A stretch of 64,000 bases of DNA from Aerococcus sp. (GCA_030528285.1 JAUMZE010000003.1:162810-226809); one strand, 5' to 3'; counted from the stretch's first letter, positions 16,781-25,469 are shown. Translations and numbers: made by a program. Notes: generated by a model from the sequence alone, not told the origin.

Positions 16781-18517
16781 TTAGTTTTCTTCGTCTTTCA
16801 AGAAATGAGTCAATGGAATGAGACCGTCTGTTTGATAGGTCTCTGTGAATGCCTTGACTGCTTCTTCGCCCGCAACAGCTGGATCGAGTTTCAACTGTTC
16901 CACTGGCAATGGACGATCATTGGCGATATTGGCGTTAATTACAACCGGACCGTCCACTTCCTGTGCTTTTTGGAAGGCTTCCTTGAGGTCTTTGACATTG
17001 TCCACGTCAAATCCGGTGGCCCCGAGCGCACTCGCTGCCGCACCGAAATCAGCCCCGATCAAATCCACACCAGAATGCGGTTGCTTGGTATCGTCCTGTT
17101 CTGCCTCGATGAACCCGAGTGATTTATTCGTCAACACGACATTGATGACGTGTTGGTTATATTTCACTTGGGTCAATACATCTGGGAAGACCATGGCCCA
17201 GCCGCCGTCACCAGAGATCGACCATACTTGGCGATCCGGATAGTAGGCTTTGGCCCCAATCGATGCAGGGAGACCATACCCCATCGTCGCATACCAACCA
17301 CTCGTGGAGAATTGTTGGTTCTTGGACATATCCAACAGACAGAATGCATCGATCGTCACATTTCCGACATCTGTTTGGAAAATCGCATCATCCGTGGCCA
17401 TCGCATTGATTTCCTTGAAGACGGCTTCAACCGCTAATGGACTAGAATCAATATCCGCACGTTTGTTGAGCCATTCCATCCAGTTGGCTTTGTTCTTGAG
17501 GTTGGCTCTGTACCATGGTGTTTCTGGTAAGTCCTCACCAATTTCAATCAAAGCCTCTACCGTTGCTTTGGCGTCGGCTTGGATCGCTAAATCAACGGAA
17601 TGACGGCGACCAAACTTCGCCCCATCAATATCGACTTGAATGTACTTCGCGTCTTTTGGAATGAAGAAGCCCTGGAATGGCATATCAGAGCCCAAGAAGA
17701 GAACGGCATCGGTATTCTGTGCGGCTTCCACACCTGGTTTCGTAGCCACACGTCCGGATGCACCCATATATTCAGGTGCATTGTCAGGGACGATTCCCTT
17801 TCCGAGTGCCGAACTCATAATCGGTGCTTTGATCATGTGTGCGAGGGTGAGGAGTTCTTCCCGTGCCCCACGTGAACCCTGGCCGATGTAGATCAATGGA
17901 TGTTTAGCATTTTTCAGGATGTCCCAAGCTTTTTCGATGGATTCAGGGTTTGGTTGAATCGGCATTGGGGTCTGGAACCATTTGGCAGTAGAGACATAAT
18001 TATCCTCAATTTCTGTCCAGCCGAGGTCTTTAGGAATGGTGATAACTGCCACGCCCTTCTTCGCATAAGCTTCACGAATGGCCTCGTCCACCATGGCTGG
18101 GAGTTGTTCCGCCGTCATTGCGGTGCGGTTGTAGACACTCACATCCTCAAACATTGGATTCTCGTTCAATTCCTGGAAGAAATGCGTGTTCATGTTGAAC
18201 GTTGGTACCTGTCCAATCAGAGCGAGCACTGGCACATGGTCGTATTGTGCATCATAGAGACCATTCAACAAGTGAACCGCGCCAGGACCGGCAGACCCAA
18301 ATGTGACCCCGATTTTGCCGGTGACTTTTGCTTCACCGACTGCTGCCAGTGCCCCTACTTCTTCGTGACGCACTTGGACATAGTTAAGCGTATCGCGGCG
18401 GTTGTAGATCGCATTCATCGTAGAATCGAAGGACCCGCCAGGCAGGCCGTAGATATTTTTGACACCCCAGGCTTCAATCACCTTGAGCATGGCATCGGAT
18501 GCATTAATTTTTGACAT
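16781..18517 (-). CDS. spxB: Pyruvate oxidase (acetyl-phosphate and H2O2 forming)
   Basis: A 578-residue thiamine-diphosphate flavoenzyme: pyruvate + phosphate + O2 give acetyl phosphate, CO2 and H2O2. The activating Glu is in VRHEEVGA (52/53), the ThDP motif runs from GDGGWAM (436) to Asn464, and the FAD-domain segment GRVATKPGVEAAQ is present. The overall sequence resembles lactic-acid-bacterial POX/SpxB rather than acetolactate synthase. It lies 42 bases downstream of the beta-helix-like protein and upstream of lactate oxidase. The order suggests control by the MarR regulator at the head of the cluster. Confidence 0.95.
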   Translation of the reverse strand: MSKINASDAMLKVIEAWGVKNIYGLPGGSFDSTMNAIYNRRDTLNYVQVRHEEVGALAAVGEAKVTGKIGVTFGSAGPGAVHLLNGLYDAQYDHVPVLALIGQVPTFNMNTHFFQELNENPMFEDVSVYNRTAMTAEQLPAMVDEAIREAYAKKGVAVITIPKDLGWTEIEDNYVSTAKWFQTPMPIQPNPESIEKAWDILKNAKHPLIYIGQGSRGAREELLTLAHMIKAPIMSSALGKGIVPDNAPEYMGASGRVATKPGVEAAQNTDAVLFLGSDMPFQGFFIPKDAKYIQVDIDGAKFGRRHSVDLAIQADAKATVEALIEIGEDLPETPWYRANLKNKANWMEWLNKRADIDSSPLAVEAVFKEINAMATDDAIFQTDVGNVTIDAFCLLDMSKNQQFSTSGWYATMGYGLPASIGAKAYYPDRQVWSISGDGGWAMVFPDVLTQVKYNQHVINVVLTNKSLGFIEAEQDDTKQPHSGVDLIGADFGAAASALGATGFDVDNVKDLKEAFQKAQEVDGPVVINANIANDRPLPVEQLKLDPAVAGEEAVKAFTETYQTDGLIPLTHFLKDEEN

Positions 18518-18559
18518 AATGAGCGTTCCTCCTAGATTGATTATTGTTCGTTTAACCGA

Positions 18560-19867
18560 TTATTCTTCAATTTCAAAGTCATGGTCGCCGAGTTTCGCAC
18601 CGTCATCTAGATCGTAGGCTTTGCTGTCAGAGCCGGCTGCGGTAATAGCACCTTGGACGGTCATTTGATTGATCTCGCCACCATCTTCCATGACAAAGGT
18701 CGTGACCTCATCACCGTTCGTTTTAATGTCGCCGGAGACTTCGATCTTGTCGACGTAGCCACCATCCTTGATACTGAGGGCGTAAGCAGGGAGTTCGACG
18801 TTTACTCCTTTGACGAGGGAGTTCCCGAGACCGCCCTGGGTTTCGATATTGCCGTGGATGGTGATATTTCCGATTTTCTTGGAAACCTGAACGCCGACAG
18901 ATCCATCCCCATATGTGCGGATATCCGCGAATTCACCGTGTTCCAAGGTTCCATCATACTGGTTGTAGCCCCGTGCGCCGAGTCCGTATGTTTCGATTGG
19001 AGCAGTCGCGATAAAGTTCTTCACCGTTCCGAAGTTAACGAACCCAACACCGGATGGGCCGTATGAAATCACCGGGCCGTTAATGAGCCATTCATCCACC
19101 ACGCCCCATGCATCCAGCACCATGTCGTTCACGCCGAATGTGATCGTCTCGCCGTCATGCTGCACGGTTTTGGCGTGAACACTGTTGACGATGAAGATCG
19201 CCGCCGTAATGATGTCTGCCACGCCGAATGGAATGCGTCCGGTACTGTAAACATTGTCAGTTTGGAGATAATCCAGTTCAACACGGCCACCGTTGTCACC
19301 AAATCCACCGACAAACACACCCGAACCGGTGACTGGATGATCCATGGTCCCGATTGAAATATGTTCCGCATGCATCGTAATCAGACTGTCCGGATTAGGG
19401 TTGAAGTTGTAGATGGTCAACGCCCCTTGGAGGACATTCACACCGTATTTCTGCGGTTGTTCGAGATAACCACGTGTATCACTCGTCAGGACATGAATAT
19501 CATCCATCACCACATCCGCTTTGAGGGAGCCCTTTCGCATAATGAATAAGAGTTGGCCACTTACCTTCAGGTGACGGAACTCAAAATGTCCGAGATCTTC
19601 GTCTAAGCCCGTGGTAAAAATGGCTTTCTGTGCTTCTGGCGTTTGGATATTTAAATCGGTAATGGTGTTATCACTCGTCAAACCCACCCCATCCGTATGT
19701 TCAAACATCAACGTAGGGATCACACCATTTTCTTGAGGAATCCCTTTGAGTGTGGTGTGTGGCGGAAGAATCAGCGCGTGCGTTGCCATGAAGCTGCGTG
19801 TGATTTCAATGGTGTCACTCTGATTGAGTAAGGCTTTCTCTAATTCAACAAAACTCTTAACTTCCAT
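18560..19867 (-). CDS. Uncharacterised beta-helix-like cytoplasmic protein between marR and pyruvate oxidase
   Basis: A 435-residue protein I do not recognise. It has no signal peptide or membrane segment. From about residue 20 it consists of short beta-strand-like repeats rich in Gly, Asp, Asn and Ile/Val (for example NITIHGNIETQGG, VDKIEVSGDIKTNG, INQMTVQGAITAAG near the C terminus), which resembles a right-handed parallel beta-helix of about 20 residues per turn. The tail is acidic (DLDDGAKLGDHDFEIEE). It starts 40 bases after marR and ends 42 bases before pyruvate oxidase, all same strand, so it is almost certainly co-transcribed. Function unknown; it could bind a carbohydrate or an oxidised ligand sensed by the regulator, which is speculation. 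Confidence 0.85.
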   Translation of the reverse strand: MEVKSFVELEKALLNQSDTIEITRSFMATHALILPPHTTLKGIPQENGVIPTLMFEHTDGVGLTSDNTITDLNIQTPEAQKAIFTTGLDEDLGHFEFRHLKVSGQLLFIMRKGSLKADVVMDDIHVLTSDTRGYLEQPQKYGVNVLQGALTIYNFNPNPDSLITMHAEHISIGTMDHPVTGSGVFVGGFGDNGGRVELDYLQTDNVYSTGRIPFGVADIITAAIFIVNSVHAKTVQHDGETITFGVNDMVLDAWGVVDEWLINGPVISYGPSGVGFVNFGTVKNFIATAPIETYGLGARGYNQYDGTLEHGEFADIRTYGDGSVGVQVSKKIGNITIHGNIETQGGLGNSLVKGVNVELPAYALSIKDGGYVDKIEVSGDIKTNGDEVTTFVMEDGGEINQMTVQGAITAAGSDSKAYDLDDGAKLGDHDFEIEE

Positions 19868-19907
19868 CTCCGAAAACTTCCTCTCTTAAATATTAATTTG
19901 TGATTGT

Positions 19908-20381
19908 TTAATTGCCCTCATCGTTGAGGGTGACGAGATGGCGATATAGCATCTCTAATTGATCGCCGAAACTCGCACTGTCGTTCCACTGGGTTTGACA
20001 CTGAGCAAGTTGTTCATGCCACCACGCATCCATAATGGCGCACAGTTTATTGACGACCTCTTCGCCCCCAGATGTCAAATAAACGAGGCGTCCCCTGGAA
20101 TCGTTCGGGTTCACCTCACGTCGGATCAATCCTTGTTCTTCCAAGATCCGCAAATCCTTGGTGATGAGCCCGGGTGAGGTCGCCATATGTTTCGCAATCG
20201 AGGCCTGATCAATCCCACAGTGTTCACTCACAAACAGGAGCACATCACTCTGGGTGGCACGAATATCTAACTGCTTATCTTGAATTTCGCGATTGAAGGC
20301 ACTCTTCGACAAGCGGTAGATGCCCGCAATGTAGCAACTCAAGGAATAGAATTCTTCCAAGTGGATCACCCTCTCCTTCAT
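19908..20381 (-). CDS. MarR-family transcriptional regulator with four cysteines
   Basis: A winged-helix regulator of up to 157 residues. The HTH is IDQASIAKHMATSPGLITKD (about 57-76) followed by a wing with NDSRGRLVYLT. Cys16, Cys55, Cys114 and Cys128 are present; in OhrR-type MarR proteins cysteine oxidation releases DNA, so a peroxide or thiol signal is conceivable next to two H2O2-forming oxidases. The start is uncertain: the ATG at 20381 has a poor ribosome-binding site, while AAGGAGAGG inside the first codons would suit a TTG start at 20360. A perfect palindrome overlaps its -10 box, consistent with self-repression. Confidence 0.9.
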   Translation of the reverse strand: MKERVIHLEEFYSLSCYIAGIYRLSKSAFNREIQDKQLDIRATQSDVLLFVSEHCGIDQASIAKHMATSPGLITKDLRILEEQGLIRREVNPNDSRGRLVYLTSGGEEVVNKLCAIMDAWWHEQLAQCQTQWNDSASFGDQLEMLYRHLVTLNDEGN

Positions 20382-20425
20382 TTCCGTTGATTGCTCGTTT
20401 AAATCCCATCTATTGATCTCAACGG

Positions 20426-20445
20426 ATAATTCACAAGTGAATTAT
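20426..20445. promoter_or_regulatory. Candidate MarR operator (perfect 20-bp palindrome)
   Basis: ATAATTCAC, two bases, GTGAATTAT: a perfect 9-bp inverted repeat whose upstream arm overlaps the -10 box of the marR promoter. Length and symmetry are typical of MarR operators. Confidence 0.75.
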
Positions 20446-20469
20446 AACCACATACAAAAAGAAAGTAAA
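20441..20469 (-). promoter_or_regulatory. Predicted sigma-A promoter of the marR-oxidase cluster
   Basis: On the minus strand TTTACT (20464-20469), 17 bases, TATAAT (20441-20446). Confidence 0.8.
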
Positions 20470-20848
20470 GTGTTTTGGCTTACTTTTATCGATATTTTTT
20501 CACGAGGGGCGATCTATCGCCTTTACCACGATGGAATGGTTTTATTGGCTTACTTTGTGAAATCAACGAGAAGGGGATGAAAGCTTGCCTGTTATGAGGA
20601 AGTGGAGAGATAATGAAGGAGATGGCTGTCTTACGCGAGAAAAATATGGATAAGAGGTAAAAACAATTTTGGATCTCACATGCATACAGCTGCCGTTTGA
20701 GGAGGCTCTTGTATCCTCGTCTTTTGACGGGAAGCGATGGATAAAGAAAGCAGGGTCCACTATTCACGCTCGTATACCCATTAAGGAAGAAAAGCTACTT
20801 TTCCCCTCTCGATGCTAAATAATCAAATCGGCAACACCTCGTCTTTTT

Positions 20849-20857
20849 TGTTATAAT
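20849..20857 (+). promoter_or_regulatory. Predicted extended -10 promoter of the class A PBP gene
   Basis: TG-T-TATAAT at 20849-20857 with no good -35 box; about 50 bases upstream of the start codon. Confidence 0.55.
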
Positions 20858-20908
20858 GACACTAATCCAAACCCAGTCAGTGATTAAGAAAGAAGGGGTG
20901 AACGATCG

Positions 20909-23455
20909 ATGGCTAACGAACGCCCGTCCACTTCACAACCACCTGAAAAAAATACAGAGCGTCGCCACTCATGGCGAAACGACTATCAAACCTTTACCAC
21001 TTGGAGTGCGTATTTTGGTACCAGACTGCGCCGGCTAGTATGGGGACTCGTGCTCTTTATTGGACTGAGCGGGGGCTTCATGTTGGGGGCTGCCGGTGGA
21101 TATTTCGTGGGATTGGTGGAACATCTTCCTAAACCGACACCTACTGAGATGAGACATACCTTGATGGAGGTCAACGAGACATCGCAATTTGTGGACCGCA
21201 ATCAGCAGGTGCTCACCGATATTCATAGCGACCTCACCCGGCATACCTTGCCGAGTCAGCCACTCAACCATTATGTGACACAAGCCCTGATTGACACGGA
21301 GGACGAGAATTTTACGACGCACAAAGGAGTCGTTCCAAGTGCAATGCTTCGTGCCGCCCTCACTCAGGTCTTCAAACGCGGGAGTACTTCTGGCGGATCC
21401 ACCCTCACCCAGCAATTAGTCAAACAACAGCTTCTCACCAATGAGCGTTCCATCACGCGGAAGGCCAAAGAAATGTTACTGGCGCTGTATGCCGAACAAT
21501 GCCTCTCTAAGGACGAACTGTTGAAGGCCTATCTGAATGTGTCGCCGTTTGGTCGGGACTACGAGGGCCATAATATTGCGGGGATCGAGACTGCTGCACA
21601 AGGGGTGTTCGGTGTCAGCACCAAGGATCTCACGTTAGCCCAGGCGAGTTATCTCGTGGGCATGCCACAAAATCCATACAACTACACCCCTTATACCACA
21701 GACGGTCAACTGAAATCCACGGACGATCTAAAGGCAGGTATCAACCGCCAACATTACGTCCTGGAACGGCTCTACATCGAAGGCGATATCTCTAAAGACG
21801 ATTACCAAAAAGCCACTCAGGAGGATATCACCGCTCAGTTTAGAAAACCAAAAGCCAATACCAACGAAGAAACGGGGGCATCTGCTTCAGACATTGACCC
21901 TTACCTCTACCAGGCACTGGATCAGGAAGCTACCCAAATCGTCTATCATCAGTTAGCAGATCGAGAACAGGTGGATCTCTCTAACGCGCCAGAGAAAACC
22001 AAAGAAACCCTCTATCAGCATGCCAAAGATCAATTGGCGAATGGTGGGCTACGGGTTCAGAGCAGTGTCGACCCCAAAATTTACCAGCTCCTGAATCAAC
22101 AGATACAACAAAACATCGATACACTCGGGGACAGCTACCAAGAAGAAATGACAGATGGACAAACCAAGCAGACACGCACCATCACCGAATCCGTTCAAAA
22201 CGGTGCCGTCTTGATGGATAATGCCTCCGGGGAAGTCCTCGCCTTTGTCTCAGGACGCGATTTCAAAAATAACCAAGTGGATCACGCCTTTACCAGCCGT
22301 CGTTCACCGGGGTCCACATTGAAACCGATCCTCGCCTATGCCCCGGCGCTTGAGAATGGGATTGCGGGGCCAAGTTCCATCCTCCCTGATACAGCCATTC
22401 GCTGGAAACAGGAGGACGGCTCCTACTATGAACCGAAGAACTTTGGCAATACGATCTCGAACCGCCTATTGACCTATCGTTACGCACTCGCCCACTCCCT
22501 CAACAACCCGACGATCTATCTCTACCGGGAATTGTTGGATCAGGGCGTGGATATTCAGCACTATACAGAATCACTCGGGTTGGGGACTGCGATTCATGCG
22601 AACGAATACAAGAATATGGCGCTCCCAATCGGTGGGGTCAGCACAGGTCCGACCGTTGCTGAAGTGGCCGGTGCCTTTGCGGTATTTGCGAATGGTGGGA
22701 CGTACCACCCACCCCATCTCATCCAGAAAATCACCACGTCAGAAGGCAATGTCATCTATGAAGCCCCGCACACCGCAAACCGCGTCTTCTCGGAGGATAC
22801 GAGTTATGTGGTGGGAGATGTATTGCGTGAGGTCTGGCGGAGTGGGACCTTTGCCTCGGCGAAGAAATCCCTCAATATCAATACTGATCTCTACCTGAAA
22901 ACCGGAACCTCTGAAGACTTCAACGATCTTTGGGTCGCCGGGAGTACTCCTACGATTACCCTCGTCAGCTGGGTGGGATACGACAATATTGCGTCTAAAC
23001 ACACCTTTTCGGACGGGAATCAGATTGCGCGCTACGGGGAACCGGGGGAGCGGCATAATCGTTACTGGGTACGGCTGATGAATGCTCTGAATGCCGCTGA
23101 TCCGTACGTGGTGGGCCAGAACCAACAATTTGTGCGTCCGAGCGGGGTCTCTGAATACAAGATTGTACCAGAAACGGGCACTCTCCCCGGCACGATCCAT
23201 ACGCCAAAAGGAACAGTCATACTGCCAGGAGCCAACGCCACCACCAAGGAATTGTTCACCGCGCACTTCCAACCACCAAAAGCCAGCTTCGACTTTGCGA
23301 TCCAAGCGACCGTCGAACAGAAACTAAAACAGCTCCAACAGATTAAGCCTAAAACAAGGATACACTCATCAGGATCCTCACAATCACGCTCCTCCTCTCA
23401 AGAAACTCAATTTAGTTCGAGTGAGGATAAGGACGCATACGAAGACGAAGACTAA
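20909..23455 (+). CDS. Bifunctional class A penicillin-binding protein (glycosyltransferase/transpeptidase)
   Basis: An 848-residue membrane-anchored peptidoglycan synthase. A cytoplasmic tail (1-42) and one membrane segment (about 43-70) precede the GT51 domain with EDENF (131-135) and GGSTLTQQLVKQ (162-173). The transpeptidase domain has Ser469 in SPGSTLKP, the SLN triad (530-532) and KTGTS (664-668), so both activities look intact. The C terminus ends in a Ser/Gln-rich tail. It is longer than most PBP1a/2a proteins because of an insertion near residues 310-380. GAAGGGG lies upstream of the ATG. Convergent with ccpA and separated from it by a shared terminator. Confidence 0.94.
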   Translation: MANERPSTSQPPEKNTERRHSWRNDYQTFTTWSAYFGTRLRRLVWGLVLFIGLSGGFMLGAAGGYFVGLVEHLPKPTPTEMRHTLMEVNETSQFVDRNQQVLTDIHSDLTRHTLPSQPLNHYVTQALIDTEDENFTTHKGVVPSAMLRAALTQVFKRGSTSGGSTLTQQLVKQQLLTNERSITRKAKEMLLALYAEQCLSKDELLKAYLNVSPFGRDYEGHNIAGIETAAQGVFGVSTKDLTLAQASYLVGMPQNPYNYTPYTTDGQLKSTDDLKAGINRQHYVLERLYIEGDISKDDYQKATQEDITAQFRKPKANTNEETGASASDIDPYLYQALDQEATQIVYHQLADREQVDLSNAPEKTKETLYQHAKDQLANGGLRVQSSVDPKIYQLLNQQIQQNIDTLGDSYQEEMTDGQTKQTRTITESVQNGAVLMDNASGEVLAFVSGRDFKNNQVDHAFTSRRSPGSTLKPILAYAPALENGIAGPSSILPDTAIRWKQEDGSYYEPKNFGNTISNRLLTYRYALAHSLNNPTIYLYRELLDQGVDIQHYTESLGLGTAIHANEYKNMALPIGGVSTGPTVAEVAGAFAVFANGGTYHPPHLIQKITTSEGNVIYEAPHTANRVFSEDTSYVVGDVLREVWRSGTFASAKKSLNINTDLYLKTGTSEDFNDLWVAGSTPTITLVSWVGYDNIASKHTFSDGNQIARYGEPGERHNRYWVRLMNALNAADPYVVGQNQQFVRPSGVSEYKIVPETGTLPGTIHTPKGTVILPGANATTKELFTAHFQPPKASFDFAIQATVEQKLKQLQQIKPKTRIHSSGSSQSRSSSQETQFSSSEDKDAYEDED

Positions 23456-23498
23456 AAAATCCGGCACCGCTTAAAGCTAAGCAGTGCCGGATTTTTTT
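23454..23498. terminator. Bidirectional terminator between the PBP gene and ccpA
   Basis: Stem TCCGGCACCGCTT / AAGCAGTGCCGGA (one mismatch) flanked by A-run and T-run, suited to both converging transcripts. Confidence 0.9.
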
Positions 23499-23512
23499 AT
23501 AATCAGATCTCA

Positions 23513-24520
23513 TTAGTCTTTGGTGGTTTCACGATAAATCATGCGGTAAGGCAAGGTCACTGTTTCAGTCTGTCCCTCGTCGTTATCCATGAGTTTCGTC
23601 AAGACACGCATCGCTACTGCCCCAATATCATAGATTGGGGGTTCGATGGAGGAGATTTCTGGACGGGACATATTCACTAATTTGGTGTTGTTCGCTGTAA
23701 TCAGTGAGAAGTCATCCGGAACCTTGACATCGTGGTCTTTGAGCGCATTGAGAATGCCGATCGCCAGTTCATCATCCACTACCACCGCTGCATCGATCTT
23801 GTTCTCTAATAAGGTATGGCCGATTTCGTAGCCGTTGTCGTAGTTCAAACGTTCTGCGACATAAGTGAGGGCGTCGTCTGCACTCATTTGATGGTTCGCT
23901 AAGGCTTTGAGATAGCCAGCGTAACGTGGATTGGAATCGTCTGCCATCTGCTCCTTCATCCCCACAAAGGCAATCCGTTTGCGCCCTTCACCAATGAGAT
24001 GTTCCACTGCCTCAGTGAATGCGACTTCGTTATCGATCGCGACAATTGGGAAAGCCCCGCTCGGATCGGAATCATCCGCCAAAACCATTGGCGTGCGGGA
24101 ACGTTTCACTTCTTCAGCCACACGTTCTGGTAAGACATGGCCAACGAAGATCAACCCATCCACTTGGCGTGACAGAATGCTGGAGACAACGCCGCGAGTA
24201 CTGTCCTCATTGGCTTCGGACGTTGAGAGAACAATGTTGTATTTGTACATTGCCGCAATGTCATTGATCCCCTGCGCCAACCCGGCATAGTATGCATTCA
24301 TGATGTCAGGAATCAACACCCCGACTGAACGCGTACGCTTGCTGGCGAGACCACGCGCCACTGCATTCGGATGGTAATCCAATCGTTTAATGACTTCCAT
24401 GACCTTCTCACGTGTGGCTGGTTTAACATTCATATTTCCATTAACTACACGTGAAACCGTCGCCATAGATACGCCTGCTTCTCTGGCGACATCGTAAATG
24501 GTGACATTTTGTTTTTTCAT
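23513..24520 (-). CDS. ccpA: Catabolite control protein A (LacI family)
   Basis: A 335-residue LacI/GalR regulator. The N-terminal HTH (VTIYDVAREAGVSMATVSRV) and hinge (NAVARGLASKRT) match CcpA closely, as do TRSVGVLIPDIMNAYYAGLA and MYKYNIVLS in the core. CcpA bound to HPr-Ser46-P binds cre sites and governs carbon catabolite repression and activation, including of glycolytic genes such as pfkA and pyk. Its own promoter carries a cre-like site overlapping the -35. AGAGGGG precedes the ATG. Confidence 0.95.
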   Translation of the reverse strand: MKKQNVTIYDVAREAGVSMATVSRVVNGNMNVKPATREKVMEVIKRLDYHPNAVARGLASKRTRSVGVLIPDIMNAYYAGLAQGINDIAAMYKYNIVLSTSEANEDSTRGVVSSILSRQVDGLIFVGHVLPERVAEEVKRSRTPMVLADDSDPSGAFPIVAIDNEVAFTEAVEHLIGEGRKRIAFVGMKEQMADDSNPRYAGYLKALANHQMSADDALTYVAERLNYDNGYEIGHTLLENKIDAAVVVDDELAIGILNALKDHDVKVPDDFSLITANNTKLVNMSRPEISSIEPPIYDIGAVAMRVLTKLMDNDEGQTETVTLPYRMIYRETTKD

Positions 24521-24553
24521 TCATGTGCCCCTCTCTGCTCTATATTTAAGCAA

Positions 24554-24582
24554 AATATAACATCAAGGAAATAAATTTGCAA
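24554..24582 (-). promoter_or_regulatory. Predicted sigma-A promoter of ccpA
   Basis: On the minus strand TTGCAA (24577-24582), 17 bases, TATATT (24554-24559). Confidence 0.75.
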
Positions 24583-24592
24583 GCGTTTACTC
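24577..24592. promoter_or_regulatory. cre-like site overlapping the ccpA -35 box
   Basis: TTGCAAGCGTTTACTC matches 14 of 16 positions of the WTGNNANCGNWNNCAW consensus. It is framed by an 8-bp inverted repeat (CATCAAGG at 24561-24568, CCTTGATG at 24593-24600). Confidence 0.65.
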
Positions 24593-24749
24593 CCTTGATG
24601 ATCTCTGTTTTCATCTGTTTTCAAAACGCAATTATTACTCTACCATAGATCGCGTGCTTTGAAAACCGTTAATTAACAGTCATTTGCGCCCTGTTGAGTA
24701 GTTTCAGCTCTCCAAGATGGGAAAAACAATCGTGGTTATCTTCACAAAC

Positions 24750-24797
24750 AAAAATGATAGCCTGCACTGCCCCTAGACAGAAACAAACTATCATCTT
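24750..24797 (-). terminator. Rho-independent terminator of the ytxH/DUF948 transcript
   Basis: Stem ATGATAG / CTATCAT with a further inner CTGT/CAG pairing, followed by TTTTT on the minus strand. Confidence 0.7.
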
Positions 24798-24851
24798 TTA
24801 TGCATTATTCAATTAACAGCGTCTTGGCGTTTATTTCTTCGCTTTTTGGCC

Positions 24852-25451
24852 TTATTTTTTGGCTTCTTTAGCGGTGTCTTTTGCTGCTTCTTTGGCATCT
24901 TCAGCGGTTTTTTCAGCTTTCTTGCTTACTTTTTCTGCGCTGTCTCTTGCTTCTTTCTTAGCCGTTTTAGCGGTATCTTTCACATCTTCTTTGACGTCTT
25001 CAGCTTTATCTGCTGCTTTTTCTGCGCCATCTTTCACTTCTTTTTTAGCGGTATCAACGGCTTCTTTAGCGTCTTCTACTTTGTCTTTGGCAGCTTCTTT
25101 GGTGCCTTCATATGCTTCTTGAACGTTTGCTTTTACTTCTTGGAATTTCTTGTTGGCTTCGTCGCCCTTTGCTTCCAATTCCTTGCGCAAGTCTTCTGCG
25201 CTTTCTTGGAGGTTCACGCGGATGTCGTTAGCAGAGTCCACTGCTTGGTCGTACAATGCGCTTCCTTTTTCAACAGCGAGGTCTGCGTAGTCCAGAGCGG
25301 TATCCTTCATTTCGTCCGCTTTCTTGCTGAGGTCTTTACGTAATTCTTCACCAGATTTTGGTGCGAGGAGGAGTGCAGTAACAGAAGCAGCTGCTGCCCC
25401 GATTGTTGCGCCTAATAAAAATGCTCCGAAATTATTTCCTTTGTTAGCCAT
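24852..25451 (-). CDS. YtxH-like membrane-anchored protein with LEA-like helical repeats
   Basis: A 199-residue protein. The N terminus has the YtxH pattern: a glycine/alanine-rich membrane segment (GAFLLGATIGAAAASVTALL, about 9-28) followed by LAPKSGEELRKDL. The rest is a highly charged helix with many Lys/Glu/Asp/Ala near-repeats of the KEAAKDKVEDAKEAV kind, reminiscent of late-embryogenesis-abundant proteins. Such proteins are usually stress-induced in Firmicutes, but the biochemical role is not established. It follows the DUF948 gene by 18 bases. The extreme composition of the C-terminal half is notable. Confidence 0.85.
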   Translation of the reverse strand: MANKGNNFGAFLLGATIGAAAASVTALLLAPKSGEELRKDLSKKADEMKDTALDYADLAVEKGSALYDQAVDSANDIRVNLQESAEDLRKELEAKGDEANKKFQEVKANVQEAYEGTKEAAKDKVEDAKEAVDTAKKEVKDGAEKAADKAEDVKEDVKDTAKTAKKEARDSAEKVSKKAEKTAEDAKEAAKDTAKEAKK

Positions 25452-25469
25452 GGTTGTTTCCTACCTTTC

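Larger units (their letters stand above)
20382..20908. other. 527-bp divergent intergenic region
   Basis: The left end holds the marR promoter and palindrome and the right end the promoter of the penicillin-binding protein gene. Between about 20470 and 20840 I see only a small hairpin (GGCGAT / ATCGCC near 20508-20521) and no convincing gene. Confidence 0.5.
24521..24851. other. 331-bp region upstream of ccpA
   Basis: Contains the ccpA promoter and cre-like site on the left and the terminator of the ytxH/DUF948 transcript on the right. No gene was seen. Confidence 0.5.

Noticed and set aside
20486-20767. Open frame of 93 codons on the minus strand between marR and the PBP gene
   Set aside because: No ribosome-binding site or recognisable domain; composition looks like non-coding AT-rich spacer.
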